A stretch of DNA of 64,000 nucleotides, from NCBI GenBank assembly GCA_020881915.1, contig JAJFPB010000004.1:4836001-4900000 (forward strand), given 5' to 3'. Positions 45,819-55,809 of the stretch are shown here, one piece after another. Numbering within the stretch: position 1 is the stretch's first letter; the number at the start of each line of letters is the position of its first letter. The notes beneath the pieces were generated by a model. It saw nothing but the letters and a program-made list of their open reading frames with translations, was not told the origin of the DNA and did not search any database. Source of the DNA: Paramyrothecium sp. XJ0827. Its lineage: Eukaryota > Ascomycota > Sordariomycetes > Hypocreales > Stachybotryaceae. Made by a program: the position numbers and the translations under genes.

Positions 45819-47837
45819 ATGGTCGCTCGTAACCTCGGGCTTTTGGCTCTAAACTTGGGCCTCCTCAAGGAGGTTGCCGCTCTTCCCAAGACAGCATTGC
45901 TCAAGAGACAGACTCAAGCGCAGATTAGTCCTGAGATTGGAATCTACGAGGAGCCTCTGCCAATCCCTCCTGTCAAGCAGCCCAAGCAGTAAGCGTTCTC
46001 TAGATTTTCTACTTGACCCTGCGGCTCACAGTTCTTAGCATCATTGAAAACCCCATCACTGGCGCGGATATCCAGTACTATGAGATCAATATTCAGCCAT
46101 TTACCCATTCTGTCTACCCTGATCTTGACGCTACGGAGCTCACCGGCTATGATGGAATCTCTCCTGGGCCAACCATCATCGTTCCGCGTAATACCGAGAC
46201 GGTGGTGCGCTTCGTCAATAACGCAGCGCAGGAGAACTCAGTGCATCTGCACGGTTCGTACTCCCGTGCTCCATTTGATGGATGGGCCGAGGATGTGACC
46301 AACCCTGGGGAGTATAAGGATTACTACTACCCTAACCAGCAGAGCGGCCGTCTTCTGTGGTACCATGACCATGCTATGCATATTGTAAGTCAATCATCCC
46401 GGGATTCAGAGACCCCAACTAATTGCGATAGACTGCCGAAAACGCCTACAGAGGCCAGGCTGGTGCATACATTCTCACCGACCCTGCTGAAGATGCACTT
46501 AATCTGCCGAGTGGCTACGGTGTGCATGACATTCCGCTTATCCTTACCTCGAAGCAGTACAACCAGGATGGAACTCTCTGGGACTTTGCTGCCGCCAGGG
46601 GCGCCTGGTATGGCGATGTCATCCACGTGGTGAGTCTCCTCGGGCACACATTCCACATATCGAAGCTGACATTGAACAGAATGGACAACCTTGGCCCTTT
46701 TTCAATGTCGAACCCCGCAAGTACCGCTTCCGCGTCTTGAATGCCGCCGTCTCTCGATCATTCGCTCTTTACTTTGCCGACTCTACGGACACTTCCGAGG
46801 AGCTGCCTTTCCAAGTTATTGCTTCAGATTCTGGCCTTTTGACTGGCCCAGTCGAGACTGACCACTTGGTACATCTCCCAATTCCCCAACTCTTCGGTAG
46901 AAGCTAACTATAGTTTTAGTTCATTTCTATGGCTGAGCGTTACGAAATCGTTTTCGATTTCTCCCAGTACGCGGGTCAGACAATTGATCTCCGAAACCAA
47001 GACAGTGCGGGCGGTGTGGGCACGGATGCCAACTTTCAGAACACAGACAAGGTCCTGCGATTCCAGGTTGCTTCTGAGCTCTCTGAGCCGGATACCTCAG
47101 AGGTCCCTACTACCCTCCGCAACGTTCCCTTCCCTGAAGGGGGCGAGGGTATCGATCAAATCTTTGACTTCGAACGCGTCAACAACCAGTGGACTATCAA
47201 CGGCGTGACCTTTGCCGATGTTGAGAACCGTATTCTTGCTGAAGTCCCACGTGACACCGTCGAGATCTGGGAGCTTTCGAATGATTCTAACTTCTGGTCC
47301 CACCCCATCCACGTTCACCTTGTTGACTTCAGAATCTTGTCTCGATCCAACGGTCGCGTTGAAGAGTATGAGTCTGCCGGTCTGAAGGACGTTGTTTGGC
47401 TAGGCAGGGGCGAAACCGCTCTGGTTGAGGCTCACTACGCTCCCGTACGTACACACCTTTCCTCCTCTGCCTCTTTGCTCGGTACTAACAATGCTTCTTA
47501 GTGGCCCGGAGTTTACATGTTCCATTGCCACAACCTTATCCATGAAGACGACGATATGATGGCTGCTTTCAATGTGACCGTCCTTCCCAACTACGGCTAC
47601 AACGAGACCACGTACCTCGACCCCATGGAGGAGGAGTGGCGTGCCAAGCCTTTCGACGCTTCTGATTTCACGGCGCAGTCAGGCCCATTCAGCCTGAACA
47701 CGATCACCGAGCGTATCGAATTCATGGCAAGCTTCCAGCCATATCTTGATGACTCTACGGTCGACCCAGATTCTCCTGAGGCTACCGCTGCTGGGCGCCG
47801 CGCCAAGCGCGGTAACATTACTATCCGCCGCAAGTAA
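45819..47837 (+). CDS. secreted multicopper oxidase, bilirubin-oxidase/laccase-like
   Basis: Six exons (45819-45988, 46039-46384, 46432-46629, 46680-46868, 46920-47444, 47502-47837), introns 47-57 bp, give 587 residues. The first join uses TTCTTAG at 46032-46038; the earlier CACAG would break the frame. A signal peptide is followed by a possible Kex2 site (LLKRQ). The four copper motifs are complete: HLHG near 126, WYHDHAMH near 164, HPIHVH at 429-434 and HCHNLIHEDDDMM at 484 onward, with Cys485 as type-1 copper ligand. Domain order is the three-cupredoxin type. The HEDDDMM ending, with Met as axial candidate, is closer to ascomycete bilirubin oxidases and bacterial CotA-type enzymes than to basidiomycete laccases. 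The C-terminal tail is basic (RRAKRGNITIRRK). It oxidises phenols or tetrapyrroles with reduction of oxygen outside the cell. Confidence 0.93.
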
Positions 47838-48466
47838 GAGAGTCAGACTGGAACTATTCAAGGCTTTAAGTTATGGTCATGCCTGCGAGTCAGGATAACA
47901 TATTCATTGGCCCCCTTTGGAGCTTCTTTGCCCGATAACCTTAGTACTATATTGAATTCTCTTTGACTATCCTGCTGATCACATTTTGACATTGAGCAAA
48001 TTTCGGTGATATGATTAAGAGTGTATCTTGTGGCCGATAGAGCTGTGCCAAGTTGTATCATTTACTGCCGGTTTGCCCATCCATCCCATCATGGCAGAAA
48101 AATTACATCATTGCGGAAACAGAATGAAGAACACTTTCATCCGGGTTAATTGACAGTAGGACTATCGGATCCAATTGTTTTACCTAAACCTCGTGGATCT
48201 TTAGCTATGGGCCTGCGAGTGGCCTTGGCATTAGACAAGTACAATTACACGTAGAAGAATATTATCCAGATCAGTCAAGCGTCTTTGCGCAGCAATCTCG
48301 TAAAAAGTGAAACTCGAGGCACCAGCTCAGAAAGGACTTTGTATTTCACATGCGTCAGCGCAGGACCCTCGGGACAATCAGGATCGGCATAAACCCCTCG
48401 AAGCCTCAGGTTAGTTGCCTCTTTGGCGATTCTATTCAAAAATGAACATGAAAGGCAAAAATGAAT
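47838..48466. other. intergenic stretch, no gene seen
   Basis: About 0.63 kb between the multicopper oxidase stop and the 3' end of the tRNA gene. AT-rich; no supported gene. Confidence 0.6.
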
Positions 48467-48564
48467 GATGAGAGTGGGATTCGAACCCACGCGGGTTGCC
48501 CCACCAGGAAACACTGCTAAGATACACCTTAACCTGGCGCCATAACCAACTCGGCCATCTCACC
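48467..48564 (-). tRNA. tRNA-Leu(AAG) with a 17-nt intron
   Basis: Read from 48564 down, GGTGAGA pairs with TCTCATC (one G-T pair) as acceptor stem. The D arm holds the A box TGGCCGAGTTGG. The anticodon stem CCAGG/CCTGG encloses the loop TTAAGG plus T, with anticodon AAG at 48530-48528. A 17-nt intron (48526-48510) lies one base after the anticodon, the canonical place. A long variable arm (GTGGGGCAACCCGC) marks a class II tRNA, as expected for Leu. The T arm has GGTTCGAATCC, the B box. The total is 98 bp including the intron. Confidence 0.95.
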
Positions 48565-50124
48565 AACTGCTGATGGTGTTGTGATGACGGGGCTTGTTAG
48601 AAGTCCTGATACCCATGGAGACGCTACTCGCACAGCACCCAACTTCACAATCTTGGACATAAATGGCGACTTTGCGTGCAAGAAGCTCAATCTAGCTGAT
48701 GTAACGGATTCAGCGCATTTTAAAATTCTTGCTGAGGCATTTACAGAAAACAACGGACGCGAAAAGCGGATACCACTAGCTTTGTTCGGTGAGATCAGGA
48801 TATGCCGGGTGCGATGGAAACAATCCGGATTGTGCAGAAGAAACAATCTGCGGGATCTGTCGGCCTCAATATCTACAAACATTAGTTACATAAATCTACC
48901 CTCGTGCGGCCAGGGGAAACAACTTACCAAACCGTCGATGAGGTTGATCGCCCCATTAGGTTTGAGACAGGAACAACTCCCTATCAGTGGTAAGGTCACA
49001 TATGATAATGGTCTTATGCAGATGCAGACTCTGAAGAACTTCCTCTAATTTCCTTAAGGATGAGACACTGTGAACAGAGCGTTGAAGTACAAATATTTGT
49101 GCCCCTGCGCTGGATTCTATCCCCCTATCTGGTGGAGTTATGGAGGGTGTGGCTGTCTCACAACGTCTTCTTAACATATCGGTACCTAACGGTAAATTGA
49201 AAGGCCGTCTATCTTTGTAGACTGTTTGTATAGATAGTTGTACAGTGCTGGAATGTCGGGACCTGTCCATTCAACTATTTTACGTAGAGCGTTAGTGTAT
49301 TCAGATTGTATCCGGTTTTACATGATTCAAGTCCCAATTTATACATCTTCTGCAGCTTCATGTAATAAGAGGGTACTCTAGTAAGTACTAATGTAATTAA
49401 CTAATTAAAGGTTGAGCTTCAGCTATGTACAATTAGGAACCGATCGAGGTAATTGTGGAGGGGAATCGATCATGATTGTCACAGGAAGTAAACGGCTGAG
49501 TCCATCCTGAATAAGGTCACGTGTTTATAGGTAAGTAGAGCATTCAGCACCAGTATTCATGAGTGTCCTTTTGATACCAAATATGCCTTTACAATGGCAT
49601 GAGACTATTATGACTCGGACTGTAATCCTACAGCTGGCTGTCGAAACAATTCCTATTGTGGACCGACAGCTTCTCCCGCTCGTGTATTGTCTCTAGGGTA
49701 GTCGCTTGTTTTGAGGATGTCTTGGCATTTCCCGGTCGCTCGTGGCGGCCTCCGAGCTTCGCTGCCGCTCGACTTGTGATGGGTTGCCAGGCCATGATTT
49801 TACACAGAAAATTCGGTTAAGCCACGAGTATTGCCGGGTGCGCATGATGTGATTGGATAGGCGTTCCTGGCGCTGTTGTCTGGCGACGAAGGGCCATCCA
49901 CGCCACCAGCTCCGTTTAACCGCTCAACCGGCCTATAATTGGTTCCCGGTCCACATGTCCGGGCTGCCCCATGCCGCGTAGCCGGAACCGGTACGCACCA
50001 TTGGTCACGCGAGCTTATTGCAAGTTTATGAGCTTCACCCTTCTGTTGCATGTGGGAGATAACGCAGGGAAGAGACGATCGTTTTGCGAATCTCTCTCAT
50101 CCTATAACAGCTCGGCGACGACCA

Positions 50125-50132
50125 CACGTGGG
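50125..50132 (+). promoter_or_regulatory. CACGTGGG, candidate NUC-1/Pho4 site (distal)
   Basis: An exact CACGTGGG, about 1.62 kb upstream of the phosphate permease ATG. CACGTG with flanking GGG is the strong form of the Pho4/NUC-1 site. Confidence 0.35.
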
Positions 50133-50846
50133 CTTGCTTGTCTTCATCCAAGTCTACAGTACACGGCCATGATGAGCGCCATTCCTCCAGCGGGTTTACA
50201 CCAGGGGTAAGAGTAGATGGTCCTCACCAAGAGCAGCCCATCCTCGGCTGTTAGACCTTCTTCTTGTATGAGAATTTATTTGGATCCACATCGGCGGTTC
50301 CATGCCAAGTCTCATGGTAATGGTTTTGAGAGAAGCACCGGACGCCATTGCGTCGCAAACGAACGAATCTTGAACGGTTGATGTACAACGTGATCGATGG
50401 TCAACTCTGGTAGTACTTGAAAACAGGGATGAGCACTGGGACATGATCATTCTGCGGATGAAAGTCCCCATATCAATAGCCCTCGTCACTGCTCGTTTTG
50501 AGCAGTTCTGCCGTCTCAATTTTTTGTTTGTTGGCCTGTCTCTGGCCGGCTGAATCAGGTGGCTGATTGCACACGTATTCTTTGGGGCAGGACGTGATGC
50601 CGTTGCGTAGCATTCTCATAGACTGATAAAACCTGCACATATTGCGCTGTAGCTGTCGACAATGACACGCAAGGACTCAGCTCTCCATCACTTCGACGAA
50701 TCATGCATGCTTCTCCATACACTAGGGGTTAAGGTTGAGGGTGGGTTCGGGAACTTGGTACACCCACAACCCATGCAAAGCGGGACGAAGAAAGCCCGCC
50801 TGCCCTAGCCATGCAGGTCCTGACGGATGCCTTCAAGATTCTGATG

Positions 50847-50854
50847 CACGTGGG
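50847..50854 (+). promoter_or_regulatory. CACGTGGG, candidate NUC-1/Pho4 site (proximal)
   Basis: An exact GCACGTGGG context, about 0.9 kb upstream of the phosphate permease ATG and in the same orientation as the distal copy. Confidence 0.4.
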
Positions 50855-51623
50855 TTGATCCAAGCTTGCTGTTGGACGGTTTTTAGATGTTTGAACCAAG
50901 TACATACCGCCCAGCGTTGGACTCATATAACGCCTCATGTCTTTATCAACTCTAAAGTTATGCTTGCTTCAGAACTCCCCGATCTTGTGGCGCCTCTAAG
51001 GAAGCCCAAAGCCCTCAAATGCTATGATTCATTGTTGAATGCCTAAAAAGTCTGCGCTGCACTGAACAAATTCCATCGTAGAATCACCATAACCGACAAT
51101 CTGTCATGACAGTAACAATGCCAAGAACGCCTCAGGTAAACCAAGCCGGGTGGTGAGGGGGGGCTGAAGCTTCTTCTGCGTCCCTTGGCACCCAATTTTA
51201 GCGAAAGGTCCGATCCAGTCCTACCAGACGGACACCAAATCAAGCTCTAGCCCTTCACTCAGCATCTTGGCATCTACACATTTGATCCTATTGCATTCAC
51301 CGAGCATGTATGGAAGCTTGTATCTGCTCCACAATATCGTATCACCGCGCGCCCAGCTTGGCCCAGGTATCGAATACCTGGCCGCAAACAACAGGCTCAG
51401 CCTTGCTGGAAGAGCAGCAATTCCGCGCTGTCACCTCTGACTACCTCTTTTTGATGGGTCCTCTAACTCAGCAACCGTGTGTTGGCGACATGGCACCCTG
51501 CCAGTGCCTTCCTCAGTGGCACCGAGGAAGATCGTTCATGCAAGGAAACGTGCTGACCATGGGCCCTGGGCACATACCGCATGCCCGCGACAGTATTTGA
51601 TCCCTGGTCACCCTGATCAGACT

Positions 51624-51630
51624 TATAAAA
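51624..51630 (+). promoter_or_regulatory. TATA box of the phosphate permease gene
   Basis: TATAAAA, about 124 bp upstream of the ATG at 51754. Confidence 0.5.
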
Positions 51631-51753
51631 ACCCCTACCCCGTTGCATCGTCTACTCGCAGGTGTTGCACGGCAAGCGCTTCTTTGCTCGTTCGAGTTCA
51701 TCGCAGGTTTTGTCTCTGTAGCAAAGCACGGAACATCCATCAAAGCCGCAGTC

Positions 51754-53596
51754 ATGGTTATGCACCGTTGGGACTACCTCTTTGCCGTGGGCACGCTGTT
51801 TGCCTTCCTCGACGCTTGGAACATCGGTGCCAACGATGTTGCCAACTCGTGGGCCAGCTCCGTGTCTTCACGGTCCATCAGCTACGTCCAGGCCATGGTC
51901 GCTGCCTCCGTGATGGAGTTTGGTGGTGCCCTCGGTGTCGGTGGCCGTGTTGCCGACACCATCCGAACCAAGATCGTCGACCCCGATGCCTTTGAGCAGT
52001 CGCCCGGCCTTCTCATGCTCGGCATGGTTTGCGCCGTCGTCGCCTCCTCCACCTACCTCACCATTGCCACCCGCCTGGGCATGCCCGTTTCCACGACTCA
52101 TTCCATTCTCGGTGGTGTCTTGGGTATGGGTGTTGGTGCCCTCGGTGGCAAAGGTGTCACCTGGGTCGGATACAAGGATGATGGTTCTGTCGACATTTCC
52201 AAGGGTGTTGTTCAGGTAAGCATGAGGCATTCATGCTGAGGAATGTGACTGATGCTAACTACTTGCCTTACAGGTCTTCCTCGCCTGGATTATCGCTCCT
52301 TTCCTGTCCGGTGGATTCGGCGCTATCCTGTTCCTGATCACCAAGTATGGGGTTCTGCTGCGAAAAGACCCTGTCATGCGATCACTTGCCCTCATCCCCA
52401 TCTACTTCTGGCTTGCAGGCTCGCTCATTACTATGCTTCTTCTCTGGAAGGGTGGCGATTACGAGGTCAACCTCACCGACGCCCAGATCCCCGGCGTCAT
52501 CGTCGGCGCCGGTGCCGCATTCGGCCTTCTCGTTGCCCTCTTCCTTGTTCCTTGGGTTTACCGTGTTGTTGTCAAGGAGGACTGGCAGCTCCGTGCCCAC
52601 CACATCCTGCTCGGCCCTCTACTGCTGCGCCGGGGCGAGGTTCCCCCCCCTCCTGCCAACTTCACCGGTGCTGTCCGGAACTTCTACGAGGGTCACCTAA
52701 CCCGTGAAGAGCTTGATGAGCGTCGTGCCCGCATGGCCGCTGCCGAGACCGCCGACGTCGAGGCTGACAATAAGGCTGGCTCCGATACCTCCGCTCACGA
52801 GACCAACGGAACCGGTCTCGCCCCCCAGCCTACGCGGAAGCCCATTGTTGGCCCTCGTCCCGAAGGTGCTTGGTACTCTGGACCTGTCCTCTTCTGGGGC
52901 CTCAAGTGGGTTCTATTCCGCGGTGTGGATGTCGACGTTGTTAGCTCGCAGAATGACAAGTCCGTCCTTGCTGGCGATATTGAAGAAATTCACGCTCGTG
53001 CCACTCACTTCGACAACCGCGCCGAGTTTCTCTACAGTTTCCTCCAAGTCATGACTGCTGCCTCTGCCTCTTTCGTCCACGGCGCCAACGATGTCGCCAA
53101 TGCCATCGGCCCCTACGCCTCCATCTACCAGATCTGGCGCAGCGGTGAGCTTCCTGGCAGCAAGTCTAACGTGCCTATCTGGATTCTCGCCTTCGGTGGT
53201 GCCGGTATTGTCGTTGGTCTCTGGACCTACGGTTACAACATCATGAGGAACTTGGGTAACCGGCTGACCCTCATGTCTCCCGCTCGTGGCTTCTGCATGG
53301 AGATGGGATCTGTTATCACCGTCGTCCTGGCCACTCGACTCAGTAAGTCATACCCATGATCACATTCATTCCTCCTTATGATAACTAGCTAACGAATGTT
53401 CGTAGAGCTCCCTGTCTCCACCACCCAGTGCATCACTGGCGCCATTGTTGGTGTTGGTCTGTGCAATGGTGACTACAAAGCCATCAACTGGCGCATGGTT
53501 GCCTGGATCTATGGTGGTTGGGTCATCACTGTCCCCACCGCCGGAATCATCTCTGGTATCCTAATGGGATTCATTACCTTTGCTCCTCGCTGGTAA
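51754..53596 (+). CDS. phosphate permease, PiT family (PHO-4/Pho89-like)
   Basis: Three exons (51754-52215, 52274-53342, 53406-53596), introns 58 and 63 bp, give 573 residues. The protein has the inverted duplication typical of PiT carriers (PF01384): GANDVANSWASSV at residues 25-37 and VHGANDVANAIGPYA in the second half, each followed by a partner motif (RLGMPVSTTHSILGGVLG and KLPVSTTQCITGAIVGVG). About ten membrane helices surround a large hydrophilic loop rich in Ala, Glu and Asp (residues about 300-400). It is a plasma-membrane sodium- or proton-coupled phosphate symporter like Neurospora PHO-4 and yeast Pho89. An ATG at 51754 follows a TATA box by 124 bp. In Neurospora the family is switched on by NUC-1 at CACGTG sites under phosphate starvation, which fits the two upstream sites. 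Confidence 0.95.
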
Positions 53597-54464
53597 TCTA
53601 TCGAATATGGACTTCTGTACTGCATCTTGTTGAACATCTCGGTTTCTAATTCTCTATGTACACAACGGCTTGGTAGAAAGTTGACGCTTTTACTACTTTA
53701 GCCATTGTTCGATTAATAAACATATAATATCACAAAGCAATTGACATGTTCACGTCCTTGATTTGTAAGTACTTCATTTACCGAAGTCGAAACTCAATGA
53801 CCTGCGTAAGAACGTGGTTGGCATGATAAACTTTGGAAGCACCCGTGGCGTTTGCTTGGCATTCTAAGGCTCGAGGGTATCTGTTGCTCGCGTTAGAATA
53901 TACTGCACAAATCGAATCAACAAAGCTTGGGGAGAGGCAGATATAAATACTCAAGTCTTCACTCTCGGATGAAGATCGAAGGCGTTGCTTATTTAGCATT
54001 CGAGAGATCACAATCTAGAAGTACCATAGGCTGTCCATGGCTTTCGTTGGGCTCTCCATCGTGAATAACTAGGTCGGGTGAAGGCCAAGAATAATTATAC
54101 TATACGAGTCTCCTTATGCCAATCCACTGTTAATGTCTGCAATCACCAAGACTTACTTCCCATTTTGTACTGTAGCACGATCTGCCTCAAGTGCTTATTT
54201 GGGTTCTGCCCGGTCAAATAACTCGTCTCCAAGATGATATCGGAAACGAGAGAGGTGTTTTACCAGCAGGCGGATTGAAGGCCTGTTGTATGTATGCTCC
54301 ATGACAGTAGCTAGGCGCGGGAAAGTCGAGGCTGTGGAGAGTGTCACTTCACAGAAACACTGCGGCTGATTTGAGGCAGAGCAGGCGAACCTGCTAAAAG
54401 GCCTACTCCCTGCAGGCGCAGTCGTGGTGTCAATGTGGTTTAGTACTTAGGAGGGCGCGGAGTC
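53597..54464. other. convergent 3' intergenic region
   Basis: About 0.87 kb between the stops of the phosphate permease and the zinc finger/Myb gene. No gene seen. Confidence 0.6.
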
Positions 54465-55809
54465 TCAACCCAAGTCTATGACCCCGCAAGCCGCATCCTC
54501 TGTTGCCCGCTGCTTCTGGTTCCTTTGTTGAGAGAGATTCTTCTTCAGGCGCTTGTAGAGCTCGGGGAATCGGTTGCGGACTCGGTCCCTCAGGTCTAGA
54601 GGTCTTCGACACGAAAGATGAAAACTCGCGTCTCGTTGAATCTGAGACCAGGCCGGGCCATACCGTCGAAGGCCTTCAAGAATCTCTTTATCGTCGCGAT
54701 CGTCAAATGCTCGTCTTTCACGGCGTCGGGACCTCTTGAGGGGCCTGCAGGCACCTGGGACAGGGCTAGAAATTTGCTTTGAAAGGGTTGACTCGCCGCC
54801 ATCGGCCGTAGGCGTTTGTTCGTCGGGGGAATCTCCGGAGCTGTTGTCCTTCAGAGTGAGGACGTCCAGCTGCTGCGTTCCCACATCCTCCGTCGTGGGC
54901 ATTTCTCTGTAGCAAGTTCTGAATTTGTCTTTCAAATCAGTTGCTGTGCGATTGTCGAACAAGAATTCTTCATCGTTCAGTATCAGAGTCCAATTTCCAA
55001 GACCGTGCTTTTCCACACCCCTGATGAGAGCATTCTTTTCCTCCTCTGTCCACTTCCTTCGCAGCCGCGAATTTCGCCTTTTCTTTTCGTCTTTCTCGAC
55101 GTCGTCTCCCTTGGAATCTCTCGAGGCGTCAAAGAGGTACTCTGGACGGCTGCGTGCCAACGGTGGGAAGAGTTTGTCGATGGACGGTAGAACCGTGCGT
55201 GCATGAGCTCCATCAAAACGATTCTGACTTGCGGACGCATCAACATTGGGGATGACATCCATGCGATTCCCGTGTTCAATGTAAATGGCATCGCGCTTCT
55301 CGTCACGGTATGGGCTGGTCGAATAGTGAGGTAATTTCCCACTCGGGTTCTTTGAATCCTGTTCAGACGGTCGCCGCTGGTATAGAGTCCATCCTTCCGA
55401 AACGGCTTGGTCCCTATCATCGAGGACGGATTTGTCCAAATCTGGACAGGTCAACGCGTCTCTTTTCATAAGACTTTGGTTCGCATCCGCAGGAACTGTA
55501 ATATTGAGAATCTGAAAAGCATGTTCGGATACGTTTGCCGACCTAGATCTTGGCTGGCAATTAATGTGCTGCGTGAGCAGGTGTTGCTATACTCCTGTCA
55601 GAAATTTTGCTCTTGTGCACTTCACCCGTCCAGCATTTTCTGATGTAGCCTCAGTCTAACTGGAAGACTTCGTCTAGACGTACCAAAAGATCCTGTAATT
55701 CAGGAAATGTTTGGTTGCAGGCGTCCCACTTGCAGGTGACAGTGTGCTCGTCTGCAGGAGCAACTTCCGTAGCAGAAGAGGACGCCGGCGAGCAGCAGCT
55801 GGAGGCCAT
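54465..55809 (-). CDS. C2H2 finger plus two telobox Myb-like domains
   Basis: Two exons (55809-55684 and 55586-54465) with a 97 bp intron give 415 residues. The intron splits a single C2H2 zinc finger: C26-x4-C31-x12-H44-x4-H49 in TCKWDACNQTFPELQ and QHLLTQHIN. Residues about 220-268 form a Myb/SANT domain, RRKWTEEEKNALIRGVEKHG to the telobox-like DLKDKFRTCY. A second, more diverged Myb-like domain covers about 334-385 (DRDDKEILEGLRRYGPAWSQ to DLRDRVRNRF). A basic linker (KRSRRRERR) separates them. The telobox core VDLKDKWR is known from telomere double-strand binding proteins (TRF, Taz1, Teb1/Tay1). The protein should be nuclear and bind DNA; telomeric or promoter TTAGGG-type binding is inference. 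Both exons keep phase 0, and the finger is complete only after splicing. Confidence 0.85.

Larger units (their letters stand above)
48565..51753. other. 3.2-kb stretch without a supported gene; Pi-permease upstream region
   Basis: Open frames up to 155 codons are present but lack motifs, signal peptides or believable introns. The right part should hold the promoter of the phosphate permease gene. Two CACGTGGG sites occur at 50125-50132 and 50847-50854. Confidence 0.5.

Noticed and set aside
45989..46030. Acceptor CACAG at about 46030 for the first multicopper oxidase intron
   Set aside because: It leads to an immediate stop; TTCTTAG ending at 46038 keeps the frame and the family alignment.
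48581..49048. A 155-codon frame just beside the tRNA
   Set aside because: No motif, no signal peptide, no introns and unremarkable composition; likely chance.
49800..50519. Short frames in the stretch upstream of the phosphate permease
   Set aside because: No recognisable domain, and the best of them has no support from start context or splicing.
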